Positions 17,755-27,695 of a stretch of DNA of 64,000 bases are shown piece after piece. This stretch comes from Methylophaga sp. (GTDB lineage: Bacteria; Pseudomonadota; Gammaproteobacteria; Nitrosococcales; Methylophagaceae), in assembly GCA_002696735.1 (NCBI GenBank), contig NZSL01000014.1, positions 126,270 to 190,269 on the forward strand. Direction: 5' to 3'. The first letter of the stretch is position 1; each line of letters starts with the position of its first letter. The translations under genes and the position numbers were made by a program. Under the pieces are notes generated by a model that made no database searches, had not been told where the DNA came from, and saw nothing but the letters and a program-made list of their open reading frames with translations.

Positions 17755-18258
17755 ATGGACCTGAATTTACATGATATACATGCCGAGTCAATTGAACTGG
17801 CTCTGGACCGTGCGCGACAATATCGCTCATTACTTGAGCCCGAAATTGCGGAAAGCATCTGCCTGGATATTCTCAATATCGAGCCTGAAAATCAGGCGGC
17901 TTTGGTGGTTTACATACTTGCGTTAACGGATCAGATCAGTATCAGTGGCAGTCAGTCGCCGTTTCAGGATATTGAAACGGCTATCAGCAAGCTGTCCAGT
18001 GAATACAAACAGACCTATTACACCGGTATTGTGCTGGAACGTCGTGCCAGATTTATGCTCACTCAACCCATGTCCCGTGCATTTGCCTATGATTATTTTA
18101 TTAAGGCGCTGGAATGTTACCAGCAGGCAGAGCAAATGCGTCCAGATCATAATGATGAAGCCATTCTGCGCTGGAACAGCTGTGTGCGAACCATTCAGCG
18201 TGAAAAACTTGAACCGCTGTCAGAGACCGATCAAATTGTAATGAGTCGGGAAAGCTGA
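17755..18258 (+). CDS. TPR-like hypothetical protein heading the sdh/frd operon
   Basis: A 167-residue cytoplasmic, all-helical protein with no cysteine-rich or membrane segment. Helix pairs near residues 10-40 (AESICLDILNIEPENQAALVVYILAL) and 105-140 (AFAYDYFIKALECYQQAEQMRPDHNDEAI) have the spacing and the A/Y/P positions of tetratricopeptide repeats. I do not recognise a named family. The last base of its stop codon is the first base of the sdhC-like ATG (TGATG), so it is translated with the succinate dehydrogenase genes and may help their assembly or control; this is inference from position only. Confidence 0.75.
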   Translation: MDLNLHDIHAESIELALDRARQYRSLLEPEIAESICLDILNIEPENQAALVVYILALTDQISISGSQSPFQDIETAISKLSSEYKQTYYTGIVLERRARFMLTQPMSRAFAYDYFIKALECYQQAEQMRPDHNDEAILRWNSCVRTIQREKLEPLSETDQIVMSRES

Positions 18259-18845
18259 TGGCACTGTTGCAAGTTAAAAAGCGCCTGATGGCGATGGCCG
18301 GTCTGGTGCTGACCGCATATCTGATTTTTCATATGCTCACTAATCTGAGCTTTTTCAGTCCCGAGCAATACCAGGCGTTTTACGATTTTTATAATCAACC
18401 ACTGATTCGCTGGCCTTTATGGCTATTAGTGGCAGCATCATTGGTGTTTCATGTCATTGTCGCGGTGCAAATTCGGTTGCACAACAGCAAGGCCAGGGTT
18501 CAGGCTTATCAGCACCGGCAACATCATTTCATTCCCGCATGGCTGGTATCCATCGTTATTACGCTGATTTTACTGTTTATTATCTGGCATATGGCGCAAA
18601 TGTGGTCATTTGGCGGCGCTGATATTTACACGCAGACACTCACGTTATTCAGTTCAGTATGGCAATTGCTGATTTACCTTGGGGGCGTGTTGTTAATTGG
18701 ACTGCATCTGCAACACTCATTGACCAATGTATTACAAACACTGGGCAAAACTTCAAAACAGTTTTACTGGATTAGCACTGCCATTGTCGTTTTACTAGTG
18801 GTGGGATTTTCTATTGTCCCGATTCTGGCCTATTGGAAAGCATAA
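18258..18845 (+). CDS. Succinate dehydrogenase/fumarate reductase cytochrome b558 subunit (type B)
   Basis: Single membrane anchor of a B-type complex. It has 195 residues with five membrane helices (about 12-32, 52-74, 95-116, 133-152, 170-190). Histidines H25, H65, H111 and H150 (or H153) sit where the four ligands of the two hemes lie in Bacillus subtilis SdhC. There is no separate sdhD, which fits this type. The subunit passes electrons between the iron-sulfur protein and quinone. It starts within the stop codon of the TPR-like gene and ends directly before the flavoprotein gene. Confidence 0.9.
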   Translation: MALLQVKKRLMAMAGLVLTAYLIFHMLTNLSFFSPEQYQAFYDFYNQPLIRWPLWLLVAASLVFHVIVAVQIRLHNSKARVQAYQHRQHHFIPAWLVSIVITLILLFIIWHMAQMWSFGGADIYTQTLTLFSSVWQLLIYLGGVLLIGLHLQHSLTNVLQTLGKTSKQFYWISTAIVVLLVVGFSIVPILAYWKA

Positions 18846-20786
18846 ATGACTGAAGAACAACCATTAGACAGCTTTTCCCCAAAAGGTCCATTGGAACAAC
18901 GTTGGACTCAGCATAAATACAATCTTCGGGTAGTCAGTCCGGCTAATCGAAAACGATATCGAGTAATTGTGGTCGGCACCGGTCTGGCTGGTGCTTCTGC
19001 TGCAGCATCATTGGCAGAAATGGGTTATCAGGTGAAAACCTTCTGCTATCAGGACAGTCCTCGCCGTGCACATAGTATTGCTGCTCAGGGGGGGATTAAC
19101 GCCGCTAAGAATTACCATAATGATGGTGACAGTGTCTGGCGTCTGTTTTACGACATGATCAAAGGTGGCGATTTTCGGGCCCGCGAATCCAATGTATTCC
19201 GCCTGGCAGAACTGAGTACCTCAATTATTGATCAAGCTGTAGCCCAGGGTGTGCCGTTTGCCCGTGAATACAGCGGCTATCTGGCCAATCGTTCGTTTGG
19301 TGGAGCGCAGGTATCCAGAACCTTTTATGCACGAGGTCAAACCGGTCAGCAGTTATTACTCGGTGCTTATCAGGCGATGAGCCGGCAGGTGGCTGAAGGG
19401 CATATTGAGCATTTTTCCCGCTGTGAAATGCAGGATCTGATCAAAATTGATGGCAAGGCGAAAGGGATTGTGGTCAGGGATTTATTGACCGGTGAATTAA
19501 GTTCACATCTGGCGGACTGTGTGGTGCTCTGCACCGGTGGATATGGTAATGCCTTTTACCTGTCGACCAATGCCAAGGGCTGTAATACCTCTGCTATCTG
19601 GCGAGCACATAAGCATGGAGCATTATTTGCCAATCCCTGTTTTACCCAGATTCATCCCACCTGCATTCCACAACATGGTGAATTGCAATCCAAGCTGACC
19701 TTGATGAGTGAATCGTTACGTAACGATGGCCGCATCTGGGCACCCAAAAATCCGGCAGACTGTGGTCGTGACCCGCGTGAAATTCCGGAACAGGATCGGG
19801 ACTATTTTCTGGAACGGATGTATCCGGCCTTTGGCAATCTGGTACCACGCGATATTGCTTCGCGGGCGGTCAAACATATTTGTGATGATGGCCGTGGTGT
19901 TGGTCATGAAATTAATGGGCAGAAGCTGGGGGTCTATCTGGATTTTGCCGATGCCATTAAAGAACAGGGTGCTGACGTAATCAATGAAAAATACGGCAAT
20001 CTGTTTGATATGTATCAGCGAATTACTTCTGAAGACCCAACTCAACAGCCGATGCGAATATATCCTGCCGTGCATTACACCATGGGAGGATTGTGGGTGG
20101 ACTATAATCTGATGACCTCGGTAGATGGATTGTTTGCCGGCGGCGAAGCCAACTTTTCCGATCATGGTGCCAATCGACTTGGTGCCAGTGCATTGATGCA
20201 GGGGTTGGCAGATGGCTATTTTATTCTACCAACCACGGTGTCCGACTATCTTGCTCGACAAACACCATTGGAAGATAAAGATTATCCAGAAGTGCAGCAG
20301 GCCATGAACTATTCGCAATCGCGACTGGACAGACTGTTGAATGCGCCTGAACCAAAACAGACGCCAGACTATTTTCATCGTCGTCTGGGCAAGATTTTAT
20401 GGGATCACTGCGGCATGGCACGCAATGAATTTGACTTGAAACAGGCTATTGAAGATATCCAGCAACTGCGTGAACAATTCTGGCGGGAAATCAAAGTCAG
20501 TGGCAATGACAAACAGCTTAATCAGACGCTGGAAAGAGCCGGTAGGGTTGCCGATTTTATGGAACTTGGCGAATTAATGTGTATTGATGCATTAAGCCGT
20601 GAAGAGTCGTGTGGTTGCCATGCTCGGGTCGAACATTTAACCGCTAACGGTGAAGTACAACGACACGACAACGATTTTGGTTTTGTTTCGGCCTGGCAGT
20701 TCACCGGTGATGTGGTTCAGCCGAAGCTGGTAAAAGAACCGCTGCATTTCGATTTTGTCAGTCCTGGGATTCGGAACTACCAATGA
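18846..20786 (+). CDS. Succinate dehydrogenase/fumarate reductase flavoprotein subunit (type B)
   Basis: Catalytic subunit, 646 residues. An N-terminal FAD-binding Rossmann motif GTGLAG (44-49) is followed by [15 protein letters not shown], in which H76 is the residue that binds FAD covalently. Substrate-binding segments include the [10 protein letters not shown] stretch and [12 protein letters not shown]. The C-terminal part contains the family's CGCHAR-type segment. Overall it is closer to the Bacillus/Bacteroidetes/Chlamydia class than to the E. coli SdhA class. Direction (succinate oxidation or fumarate reduction) cannot be set from sequence; in an aerobe succinate oxidation is more likely. 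Confidence 0.94.
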   Translation: MTEEQPLDSFSPKGPLEQRWTQHKYNLRVVSPANRKRYRVIVVGTGLAGASAAASLAEMGYQVKTFCYQDSPRRAHSIAAQGGINAAKNYHNDGDSVWRLFYDMIKGGDFRARESNVFRLAELSTSIIDQAVAQGVPFAREYSGYLANRSFGGAQVSRTFYARGQTGQQLLLGAYQAMSRQVAEGHIEHFSRCEMQDLIKIDGKAKGIVVRDLLTGELSSHLADCVVLCTGGYGNAFYLSTNAKGCNTSAIWRAHKHGALFANPCFTQIHPTCIPQHGELQSKLTLMSESLRNDGRIWAPKNPADCGRDPREIPEQDRDYFLERMYPAFGNLVPRDIASRAVKHICDDGRGVGHEINGQKLGVYLDFADAIKEQGADVINEKYGNLFDMYQRITSEDPTQQPMRIYPAVHYTMGGLWVDYNLMTSVDGLFAGGEANFSDHGANRLGASALMQGLADGYFILPTTVSDYLARQTPLEDKDYPEVQQAMNYSQSRLDRLLNAPEPKQTPDYFHRRLGKILWDHCGMARNEFDLKQAIEDIQQLREQFWREIKVSGNDKQLNQTLERAGRVADFMELGELMCIDALSREESCGCHARVEHLTANGEVQRHDNDFGFVSAWQFTGDVVQPKLVKEPLHFDFVSPGIRNYQ

Positions 20787-21508
20787 AATTTATCCTGCAT
20801 ATATGGCGTCAGGCCAATCCCCAAGCCAAAGGTTTTTTTGAAAAACATGAATTGGAAGTGGAAGCTGAATCTTCTTTTCTGGAAATGCTTGATGCCCTCA
20901 ATGAGCGTCTGATCACTCTCGGTAAAGAAGCTATTGTTTTTGATCATGACTGTCGTGAAGGCATTTGTGGCAGTTGTAGTCTGGTGATTAATGGCGAACC
21001 TCATGGTCGGCACCGGGCGACGACCACCTGTCAGCAATATATGCGTGACTATCAAGATCAAAACGAATTATGGATTGAGCCCTGGCGGGCAACGGCATTT
21101 CCGGTGATTAAAGATTTGATGGTCGATCGCAGTGCGTTTGATCGTATTATTCAGGCGGGTGGTTATATACCGGTAAGAACCGGTGCAGCACCGGAGGCCA
21201 ATACCCAGCCGGTGGCCAAGCCGGTAGCAGATAAAGCCTTTGATGCAGCCACCTGTATTGGCTGTGGCGCCTGCGTTGCGGTTTGTCCGAATGCATCGGC
21301 AACGTTATTTATTGCCGCCAAGGTCAGTCACTTGAGTAGCTTGCCGCAGGGACAATTAGACCATAAACGACCGGCTAAAATGCTGGCAAAAATGGAAGCT
21401 GAAGGGTTTGGCAGTTGCAGTAATTACCGTGAATGTGAACGTGTCTGCCCCAAACAGATTCGAACTGACACCATTGTGACGATGAATAAATTGTTATATC
21501 AAAGCTAG
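20783..21508 (+). CDS. Succinate dehydrogenase/fumarate reductase iron-sulfur subunit (type B)
   Basis: A 241-residue electron-transfer subunit carrying three clusters. The N-terminal ferredoxin domain has the [2Fe-2S] cysteines in [16 protein letters not shown] and the later C in TTTC. The C-terminal domain has [13 protein letters not shown] and [15 protein letters not shown] for the [4Fe-4S] and [3Fe-4S] clusters. It overlaps the flavoprotein gene by four bases. Its stop codon TAG runs into the first bases of dispersed repeat R2, so the element sits exactly at the gene end. Confidence 0.95.
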   Translation: MKFILHIWRQANPQAKGFFEKHELEVEAESSFLEMLDALNERLITLGKEAIVFDHDCREGICGSCSLVINGEPHGRHRATTTCQQYMRDYQDQNELWIEPWRATAFPVIKDLMVDRSAFDRIIQAGGYIPVRTGAAPEANTQPVAKPVADKAFDAATCIGCGACVAVCPNASATLFIAAKVSHLSSLPQGQLDHKRPAKMLAKMEAEGFGSCSNYRECERVCPKQIRTDTIVTMNKLLYQS

Positions 21509-21580
21509 GGCTTGTTGAGCTTTCATCTCCGCCTTGTTGGACGAAAAAATAGCCGCCAGCAGTAGTGGCTAGCAAAGATT
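21507..21580. repeat. Dispersed repeat R2: internally deleted copy
   Basis: Starts agggcttgttgagctttcat and continues with the right-hand part of a long copy (ccgccttgttgg, then tagccgccagcagtagtgg) before decaying. The first bases are shared with the stop codon of the upstream iron-sulfur subunit gene. Confidence 0.75.
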
Positions 21581-21681
21581 AATATACTTGGGTTCATAAC
21601 ATTTCCATCTCCTTACAGACCAGACGTTTCTGATTGGTCTGATAACATATTGCAGAATTATTCCCGTTACGGAGCGCCTGA

Positions 21682-23604
21682 ATGGTAGAAGATTTGATCA
21701 GCAAACTTGATTCAATGACTGATAAACGCCGAGTTGTATTGTTGTTTTCGACGGAAGATGAATCAACTGTTCAAGAACAGATTCTGCCGAAATTACCTGA
21801 ACAGCAATGGGATATTGAGCTCAGCAGCTTTGAGTTGGAGCAGTCATGTCAATTTGATGATGATCAGCTGGTCATCAGCTATCTGAATGATGAGTTGCTG
21901 CGTAAGTTGATGCTAAAGGCACGTGAGCAGAAATGGACGATTGGGCTGTTACCGCATCCCGAGATGAAACATGCCCGCTATGGTTTTGGGATTGCCGCCA
22001 ATTTTGACGATGCACTTAGCGATATTGTGAATAACGATGCTTCGCAACTGGATTTGTTGCTTTGTAATGAAAGACCGGTGTTCAACTCTGTGATTGTAGG
22101 GCAGACCTTTACTCTGGTCCCTGGCGAAGCAATGGTAGAAGCATTCTTGGTGAGGGTAAGACGCTTCTGGCGATTGATGCGTAGTCTCAAAGAGGTGCGT
22201 TTTACACCGTTCACTATTACCACTCAGAAAGAAAAAGTGATTGAAACAGCAGCCTTTGGCGTGGTGGCAGTTGAGCATGGCCGAAGCTCAGTATTGTCCC
22301 GCCGTTTTATGCCCGATTCCAATGCCAATGATGGGATGCTGCATGCACTGGTGTTGGCGCCAAGAAGTGTCTTTGAAATGCTCAGGTTTCTGTTTGCCTC
22401 TTTGTTTATGCGAACTATCTGGAGCCGAAATAACCCGGCGTTTGTCGGCTTTATTAAAAGTAGCCAGCTTACGTTGGAAACCAATAAACCCATCCAATAC
22501 AGTCATGATGAGATGGTCTCCGAGGCACAGCAACTGCAGTTCAAAGTAGAGCGGCGGACTATTCGGTTGATACCCGGCAGGCTACTGGCGTTATCGGAAA
22601 GTGGTGGGGATCAGAAAGAAGTTATTCGCACCCAGGCATTGCCGTTGGGCAAAGCGCGTAATGAACTGGTCAGTTATCCATTGCCATGGATGCATCATGC
22701 TGCGCCGGAAGAGTTTAAAGATTTATTTATGATGATGCGCGAAAGCGCAAAGGCTACTCCAGCCTATTTAACGTTGATGGTGTTATCCACTTTGCTGGCG
22801 GCTTTTGGCCTGTTTGCCAATTCTATTCCAGTCGTTATCGGTGCGATGATTCTGGCCCCATTGATGGGCCCGATTATTTCTATGTCATTAGGCACCCTGC
22901 GCCAGGATGAAAATCTGATGATCGATAGTGGTCGCAGTATCGCTATTGGCACCGGGCTCGCCTTACTTTGTGCCATGCTGATTGCCTGGTTTATACCGTT
23001 GAATCATATCAATAGTGAAATCGCCGCACGAATCAGTCCGACCTTGCTGGATTTAGGTGTGGCCGTGGTTTCGGGTATTGCCGGTGCCTATGCTCATGCG
23101 CGTGCTGAAGTGGCTAAAAGTCTTGCCGGTGTCGCTATTGCTGTAGCCTTGGTGCCACCGCTGGCGGTTGCTGGTATTGGCTTGGGTTGGTTCGACTTGA
23201 CCGTGTTTTTTGGTGCTTTCCTGTTATATCTGACGAACCTTGTTGGCATTATTCTGGCAGCGTTAATCACCTTTATGATTCTGGGTTACAGTCCATTTCA
23301 TCGAGCGAAACGTGGTTTGATGCTGACGCTGGTGATGGTGGCTATCCTGGCGGTTCCGCTGGCTTTCGGTTTTGAGCGGATGGTGGCCGAAAATAATGTG
23401 TTACGTCAGTTGGATGGCCAGGAAATAGCAGGTGTCAAACTGGTGGATGTCAATGTGAGACCTCGTGATCCAGTGATAATCAGCTTGACCATGGTGTCAA
23501 AAACCCCAGTGGATCATGCCGTGATGGATGAAGTAAAACAGGAAATTGAACGCCGTTTACAACAACCAGTGGTGTTGGAAATTGCTGTCAGGGTGGTTCG
23601 ATAA
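21682..23604 (+). CDS. DUF389 (TIGR00341-type) multipass membrane protein with an N-terminal kinase-like domain
   Basis: A 640-residue inner-membrane protein of unknown function. The N-terminal half (about 1-310) is soluble and looks like the fold of diacylglycerol/NAD kinases (NDDALSDIVNNDASQLDLLL region, then RFTPFTI). The C-terminal half (about 365-570) has five to six membrane helices in the DUF389 pattern, with SIPVVIGAMILAPLMGPIISMSLG as its most characteristic stretch. The last 60 residues form a soluble tail. It is a single gene with its own promoter region after repeat R2 and a terminator behind it. No substrate can be assigned. Confidence 0.85.
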   Translation: MVEDLISKLDSMTDKRRVVLLFSTEDESTVQEQILPKLPEQQWDIELSSFELEQSCQFDDDQLVISYLNDELLRKLMLKAREQKWTIGLLPHPEMKHARYGFGIAANFDDALSDIVNNDASQLDLLLCNERPVFNSVIVGQTFTLVPGEAMVEAFLVRVRRFWRLMRSLKEVRFTPFTITTQKEKVIETAAFGVVAVEHGRSSVLSRRFMPDSNANDGMLHALVLAPRSVFEMLRFLFASLFMRTIWSRNNPAFVGFIKSSQLTLETNKPIQYSHDEMVSEAQQLQFKVERRTIRLIPGRLLALSESGGDQKEVIRTQALPLGKARNELVSYPLPWMHHAAPEEFKDLFMMMRESAKATPAYLTLMVLSTLLAAFGLFANSIPVVIGAMILAPLMGPIISMSLGTLRQDENLMIDSGRSIAIGTGLALLCAMLIAWFIPLNHINSEIAARISPTLLDLGVAVVSGIAGAYAHARAEVAKSLAGVAIAVALVPPLAVAGIGLGWFDLTVFFGAFLLYLTNLVGIILAALITFMILGYSPFHRAKRGLMLTLVMVAILAVPLAFGFERMVAENNVLRQLDGQEIAGVKLVDVNVRPRDPVIISLTMVSKTPVDHAVMDEVKQEIERRLQQPVVLEIAVRVVR

Positions 23605-23610
23605 ATAATA

Positions 23611-23642
23611 GCTCAGACACAGATTTCTGTGTCTGAGCTTTC
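23611..23642. terminator. Intrinsic terminator between the DUF389 gene and the methyltransferase-like gene
   Basis: A 13-bp perfect stem (gctcagacacaga / tctgtgtctgagc) with a 2-nt centre lies between two convergent genes; the T-tract is short. Confidence 0.75.
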
Positions 23643-23647
23643 CGTCA

Positions 23648-24463
23648 TCAAGGCTTACGAAAACGTAAGGTCATTCGATCACTTTCACCAATGGCCTGAT
23701 ATTTCGTTTTATCTGTTTCATTATCTACGCGCAGGTTGGGTGGCAAGGTCCAGACACCATTGGGATGATCCGCCGTATCTGCCGGATTCGCGTTGATTTC
23801 AGACTTTTCTTCCAGTACAAAGCCAGCATTTTCAGCCAGTGAAATCACATATTCTTCAGTGAGATAACCACTTTTCTTCATCACAGCAAGCGGAGTTCCC
23901 GGTTTGGCCCGATGGTCAGTCACACCCAGAATACCGCCGGATTTTAATGCTGTGAAAATGGCATTAAAGGCCTGGTCGGCAAAATCACCCTGCACCCAGT
24001 TATGAACGTTGCGAAAGGTTAAAACAGCATCCAGACTTTGTGGATCAGCAAATTGCCAATCGCTTTCCGGGCCAAATTCGGTGACAACTACTTCGTCATA
24101 TAGCTCTGGAGAGGCTTTTAGCCAGGTATTGTATTCCTGGCGAAGATTTTGTCTGTAAGCCGATTGTGTGTCCGCAGGAAAACCGGCTGCAATCAATTTT
24201 CCCTTACCATGTTTTAACCATGGGGCAAGGATCTCAGTATACCAGCCACGTCCTGGCCATATTTCAGCAACATGCATATCAGCGGTGATGCCGAAGAACA
24301 TCAAGGTGGCTGAAGGATGGCGAAACATATCACGTTGCTTATTGGCTTCTGACCGTGAAGGACTGTCAATTGTTTTCTCTAATAACGCCTCTGCCATAAC
24401 AGGTTGACCAAGTGGCAGTAAACACAATAATAATAAAGAAGAAAAAATACGCTGCAAACTCAT
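23648..24463 (-). CDS. Exported SAM-methyltransferase-like protein (COG4798 type)
   Basis: A 271-residue protein with a clear signal peptide (about 1-24, LLLLCLLPLGQPVMA) in front of a class I methyltransferase fold. Motif I-like residues are in VAEIWPGRGWYTEILAPWL, where the usual glycine-rich loop is G-R-G-W, and later segments LDAVLTFRNVHNW and LKSGGILGVTDHR match motifs II and III. SAM is not known to occur in the periplasm, so the domain may bind something else or have lost catalysis. The protein is known in many proteobacteria as a predicted methyltransferase without proven substrate. It is a single gene. Confidence 0.8.
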   Translation of the reverse strand: MSLQRIFSSLLLLCLLPLGQPVMAEALLEKTIDSPSRSEANKQRDMFRHPSATLMFFGITADMHVAEIWPGRGWYTEILAPWLKHGKGKLIAAGFPADTQSAYRQNLRQEYNTWLKASPELYDEVVVTEFGPESDWQFADPQSLDAVLTFRNVHNWVQGDFADQAFNAIFTALKSGGILGVTDHRAKPGTPLAVMKKSGYLTEEYVISLAENAGFVLEEKSEINANPADTADHPNGVWTLPPNLRVDNETDKTKYQAIGESDRMTLRFRKP

Positions 24464-24680
24464 AGAAATTTTCCTTTTTAAATTTAAGTTAATACGTAAC
24501 TAACAGACTGCATGATACGCTCATGGTTGCAACACCCCTTTAAGAACGAGATTGATTTGTCTTCTGGCAGCTTAGCGGGTAGTTTTAAGGGAATATCGCA
24601 AAGTAACAGACGAATATTCCTTGTCTGACTCTAGCTGAGTGTCCGGATATAACGCATTGTGAAGAAACCATAAAACGCCT

Positions 24681-26837
24681 ATGTCAGATAAAAATGAAAA
24701 ACTTAAGATTGCTCTGTTAAATATCCATGGTCTTATTCGTGGTCATGATCTCGAACTTGGTCGAGATGCCGATACTGGCGGTCAGACACTGTATGTGCTT
24801 GAGCTGGCTCAGGCTTTGTCTGAGCAGGAAAAGGTCGGTGAAGTTTTACTAATTACCCGACGAGTCGAGGATGATGAGGTTTCGCCTGATTATGCCCAGC
24901 CTATTGAAGAGCTCAACGAAAAATTACGTATCATAAGAATTGATGCCGGGCCTGAAGAATATCTGGCCAAAGAACAAATATGGGAATATCTCGATACCTT
25001 TGCCGATAATCTGGTGGATTTTTTCCGTAGACAGGCGTTTTTACCAGACATTTTGCATAGTCATTATGCTGATTCCGGACTGGTTGCCTCGCATATTGCC
25101 AATCAGCTGGGAATTCCACTAATCCATACCGGCCATTCACTGGGACGAGTCAAACGCAGAAGATTGCTGGCCAGTGGCGTGGATATCGATCAATTAGAAC
25201 AACAGTACAAGATGAACCAGCGAATTGAGGCAGAAGAAATTACGCTGGCTACCGCAGAGCGGGTGATCACTAGTACGCATCAGGAAATTGAAGAGCAGTA
25301 TGAGCTTTATGATCACTACCAGCCGGCTCAAATGCGTATCGTGCCGCCCGGTACTAATGTTCAGCAATTCACTCCACCAAAGGGAGATGAACTGCAAAGC
25401 GAGTTATTTAAACGCATTACCAAACATCTGGATGAACCGGAAAAACCGATGATTCTGGCATTGTCGCGGCCAGATAAGCGTAAAAATATTGTCAGTCTGA
25501 TTGAGGCCTATGGGCAGTCAGAACAATTACAGCAACATGCCAATATTCTGGTGATTGCTGGTAATCGTGATGATATTGATGATCTGGAACGAGGGGCACA
25601 GGAAGTATTTCATGAGCTTCTGGTGGCGATTGATCGTTATGATCTCTACGGCAAAGTCACTATTCCTAAACATCATCGTCGTGATGAAGTACCGCTGATT
25701 TATCGCATAGCAGCCGCAACCAAAGGGGTATTTGTTAACCCGGCTCTGACAGAGCCTTTTGGACTGACATTGATTGAAGCTGCTGCCAGCGGCTTGCCGA
25801 TTGTTGCCACCGAAGACGGTGGCCCCAGAGATATCATGGCGAATTGTCTGAATGGCGAATTAATTGATCCACTGGAAATTTCCAGTATCAGTACTGCGAT
25901 AGAGAAACTGTTACTTGACGATGATTATTGGCAACAGTGTCAGCAAAATGGCCTGAAAGGCGTCACTGAACATTATTCCTGGGAAGCACATGCAAAACGC
26001 TACCTGGAAATCATTGAACCGATTGCTGCACGCACTGAAAAATTACTGCGCTTGCCAGTTGAACGTCGTGAAATGGGACGCGATGAAAGAGCACTGGTCA
26101 CCGATCTGGATTTGAATCTGATTGGTGATGATGAATCCTTGCAGGCATTGCTTGGTCTGCTGCGGGATAATCGTAAAAGTACCAAATTTGTTATTGCTAC
26201 CGGCCGACGCTTGGATCAGGCTTTAAAACTGATGAAAAAACATCGTATTCCCGAGCCGGATATTCTGATTACCAGTAGCGGCAGCGAAATTTATTATGCA
26301 CCAAAACTAACACCGGATACGGCATGGACCAAACATATTGACCATTTGTGGTTACCTCATCGGGTGACTAAATTGCTTGATGATATTCCAGGGCTGGAAC
26401 GACAGCCCAAGTCAGAACAGAGTCAGTTCAAGCTAAGTTATTACATCAATCCCGAACAGATAGATGTTGAGGCCGTGAAATCATTGTTACACCGAGAAGA
26501 GTTATCGGTACATGTTCAACTCGCCTTTGGTCAGTATCTGGATATTCTGCCGCTCAGAGCATCAAAAGGTATGGCGTTGAGGTTTGTTGCAGATCGCTGG
26601 CAAATGCCGCTGGAACGTATCTGTGTGGCCGGTGGAAGTGGTGCCGATGAGGATATGATGCGGGGCAACACACTGGCTGTTGTTGTAGCAAACAGGCATC
26701 ATGAAGAACTGTCACAACTGGAAGATTTTTCACATATCTATTTTGCCCATAAGCCTTATGCTGCAGGCATTATGGAAGCGATTGAATACTATAATTTTTT
26801 TGAAACCACCTCTGAACAAGCAACAGGTTCAAATTAA
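24681..26837 (+). CDS. sps: Sucrose-phosphate synthase with C-terminal HAD domain
   Basis: Makes sucrose 6-phosphate from UDP-glucose and fructose 6-phosphate. The GT4 glycosyltransferase part (about 1-460) has GRDADTGGQTLYVLELAQAL near the N-terminus and the nucleotide-sugar E-x7-E region EPFGLTLIEAAASGLP. The second part (about 475-718) is a sucrose-phosphatase-like HAD domain with TDLDLNLIG and GGSGADEDMM. The DxD acids are kept, but the residue after them is L-N instead of the usual x-T/V, so its own phosphatase activity is doubtful. The 718-residue two-domain form is like plant and methylotroph enzymes. First gene of the sucrose cluster; sucrose serves as compatible solute in halotolerant methylotrophs. 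Confidence 0.93.
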   Translation: MSDKNEKLKIALLNIHGLIRGHDLELGRDADTGGQTLYVLELAQALSEQEKVGEVLLITRRVEDDEVSPDYAQPIEELNEKLRIIRIDAGPEEYLAKEQIWEYLDTFADNLVDFFRRQAFLPDILHSHYADSGLVASHIANQLGIPLIHTGHSLGRVKRRRLLASGVDIDQLEQQYKMNQRIEAEEITLATAERVITSTHQEIEEQYELYDHYQPAQMRIVPPGTNVQQFTPPKGDELQSELFKRITKHLDEPEKPMILALSRPDKRKNIVSLIEAYGQSEQLQQHANILVIAGNRDDIDDLERGAQEVFHELLVAIDRYDLYGKVTIPKHHRRDEVPLIYRIAAATKGVFVNPALTEPFGLTLIEAAASGLPIVATEDGGPRDIMANCLNGELIDPLEISSISTAIEKLLLDDDYWQQCQQNGLKGVTEHYSWEAHAKRYLEIIEPIAARTEKLLRLPVERREMGRDERALVTDLDLNLIGDDESLQALLGLLRDNRKSTKFVIATGRRLDQALKLMKKHRIPEPDILITSSGSEIYYAPKLTPDTAWTKHIDHLWLPHRVTKLLDDIPGLERQPKSEQSQFKLSYYINPEQIDVEAVKSLLHREELSVHVQLAFGQYLDILPLRASKGMALRFVADRWQMPLERICVAGGSGADEDMMRGNTLAVVVANRHHEELSQLEDFSHIYFAHKPYAAGIMEAIEYYNFFETTSEQATGSN

Positions 26838-27695
26838 ATGAGTGCAAGATTATTACTCTGTACCGATATGGATCGCACTGTCATACCGAACGGAATGCAG
26901 GCTGAACATCCCAATGCACGCAGGCGATTCCGAAAGTTCTGTCAAACGGAAAATGTTTGTCTGGTATATGTGACGGGCCGCCATCGTCAATTGGTTGAAA
27001 AAGCTATCCGTACCTATAGCCTGCCACAACCGGATTACATCATTAGCGATGTGGGAACTAAAATATTTCAATACAAAGATAAACGGTGGCAGGAAGTAAA
27101 GAGCTGGTGTGATGAAATTGCCAAAGACTGGAACGGTCAATCACATTCTGATTTGAAGGCCTTGCTGAGTGATATCAAAGATCTGCAATTGCAGGAGTTC
27201 AGTAAGCAAAACACCCACAAACTGAGTTTTTATCTGCCGCTTTATCTCAATAAGGATGAGGTCATTGCACAAGTGCATAACCATCTGCAAAAAAATGGAA
27301 TCAACGCTTCAGTAATGTGGAGTATTGATGAGCTGACCAATGTTGGTTTACTGGATGTGTTACCGGAACATGCCACCAAACTGCACGCCATCGAATTTTT
27401 GCAAAGCCGTTTGGGGTATCAGGATACCGAGGTGGTTTTTGCTGGTGACAGTGGTAATGATATGCCGGTTTTAGCCAGCCCGATACAATCAGTTGTGGTC
27501 AATAACGCCTCAGATGAAATCAAAGCCATGGCACAGCAATTAGTCGCTGAAAATGGTCACCCGCAGTCGCTTTATATTGCTGTTGATCCTGGGCCGTTGG
27601 GCATGAATGGCAATTACAGTGCAGGGGTATTACAAGGTGTTTGGCATTATGCTGAAGGATTCAGAAACCAACTTGAATCAGGAGACAATACATGA
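26838..27695 (+). CDS. spp: Sucrose-phosphate phosphatase (HAD-IIB)
   Basis: Hydrolyses sucrose 6-phosphate to sucrose. It has 285 residues with HAD motif I CTDMDRTVIPNG (D-M-D-R-T, catalytic aspartates), motif II VTGR, the conserved lysine region with KLSFYL, and motif IV VFAGDSGNDMPVL. The first base follows directly on the sps stop codon, and the end overlaps the fructokinase gene by four bases. Unlike the HAD domain of Sps, it keeps the full DxDxT signature, so this is the working phosphatase of the pair. Confidence 0.92.
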   Translation: MSARLLLCTDMDRTVIPNGMQAEHPNARRRFRKFCQTENVCLVYVTGRHRQLVEKAIRTYSLPQPDYIISDVGTKIFQYKDKRWQEVKSWCDEIAKDWNGQSHSDLKALLSDIKDLQLQEFSKQNTHKLSFYLPLYLNKDEVIAQVHNHLQKNGINASVMWSIDELTNVGLLDVLPEHATKLHAIEFLQSRLGYQDTEVVFAGDSGNDMPVLASPIQSVVVNNASDEIKAMAQQLVAENGHPQSLYIAVDPGPLGMNGNYSAGVLQGVWHYAEGFRNQLESGDNT

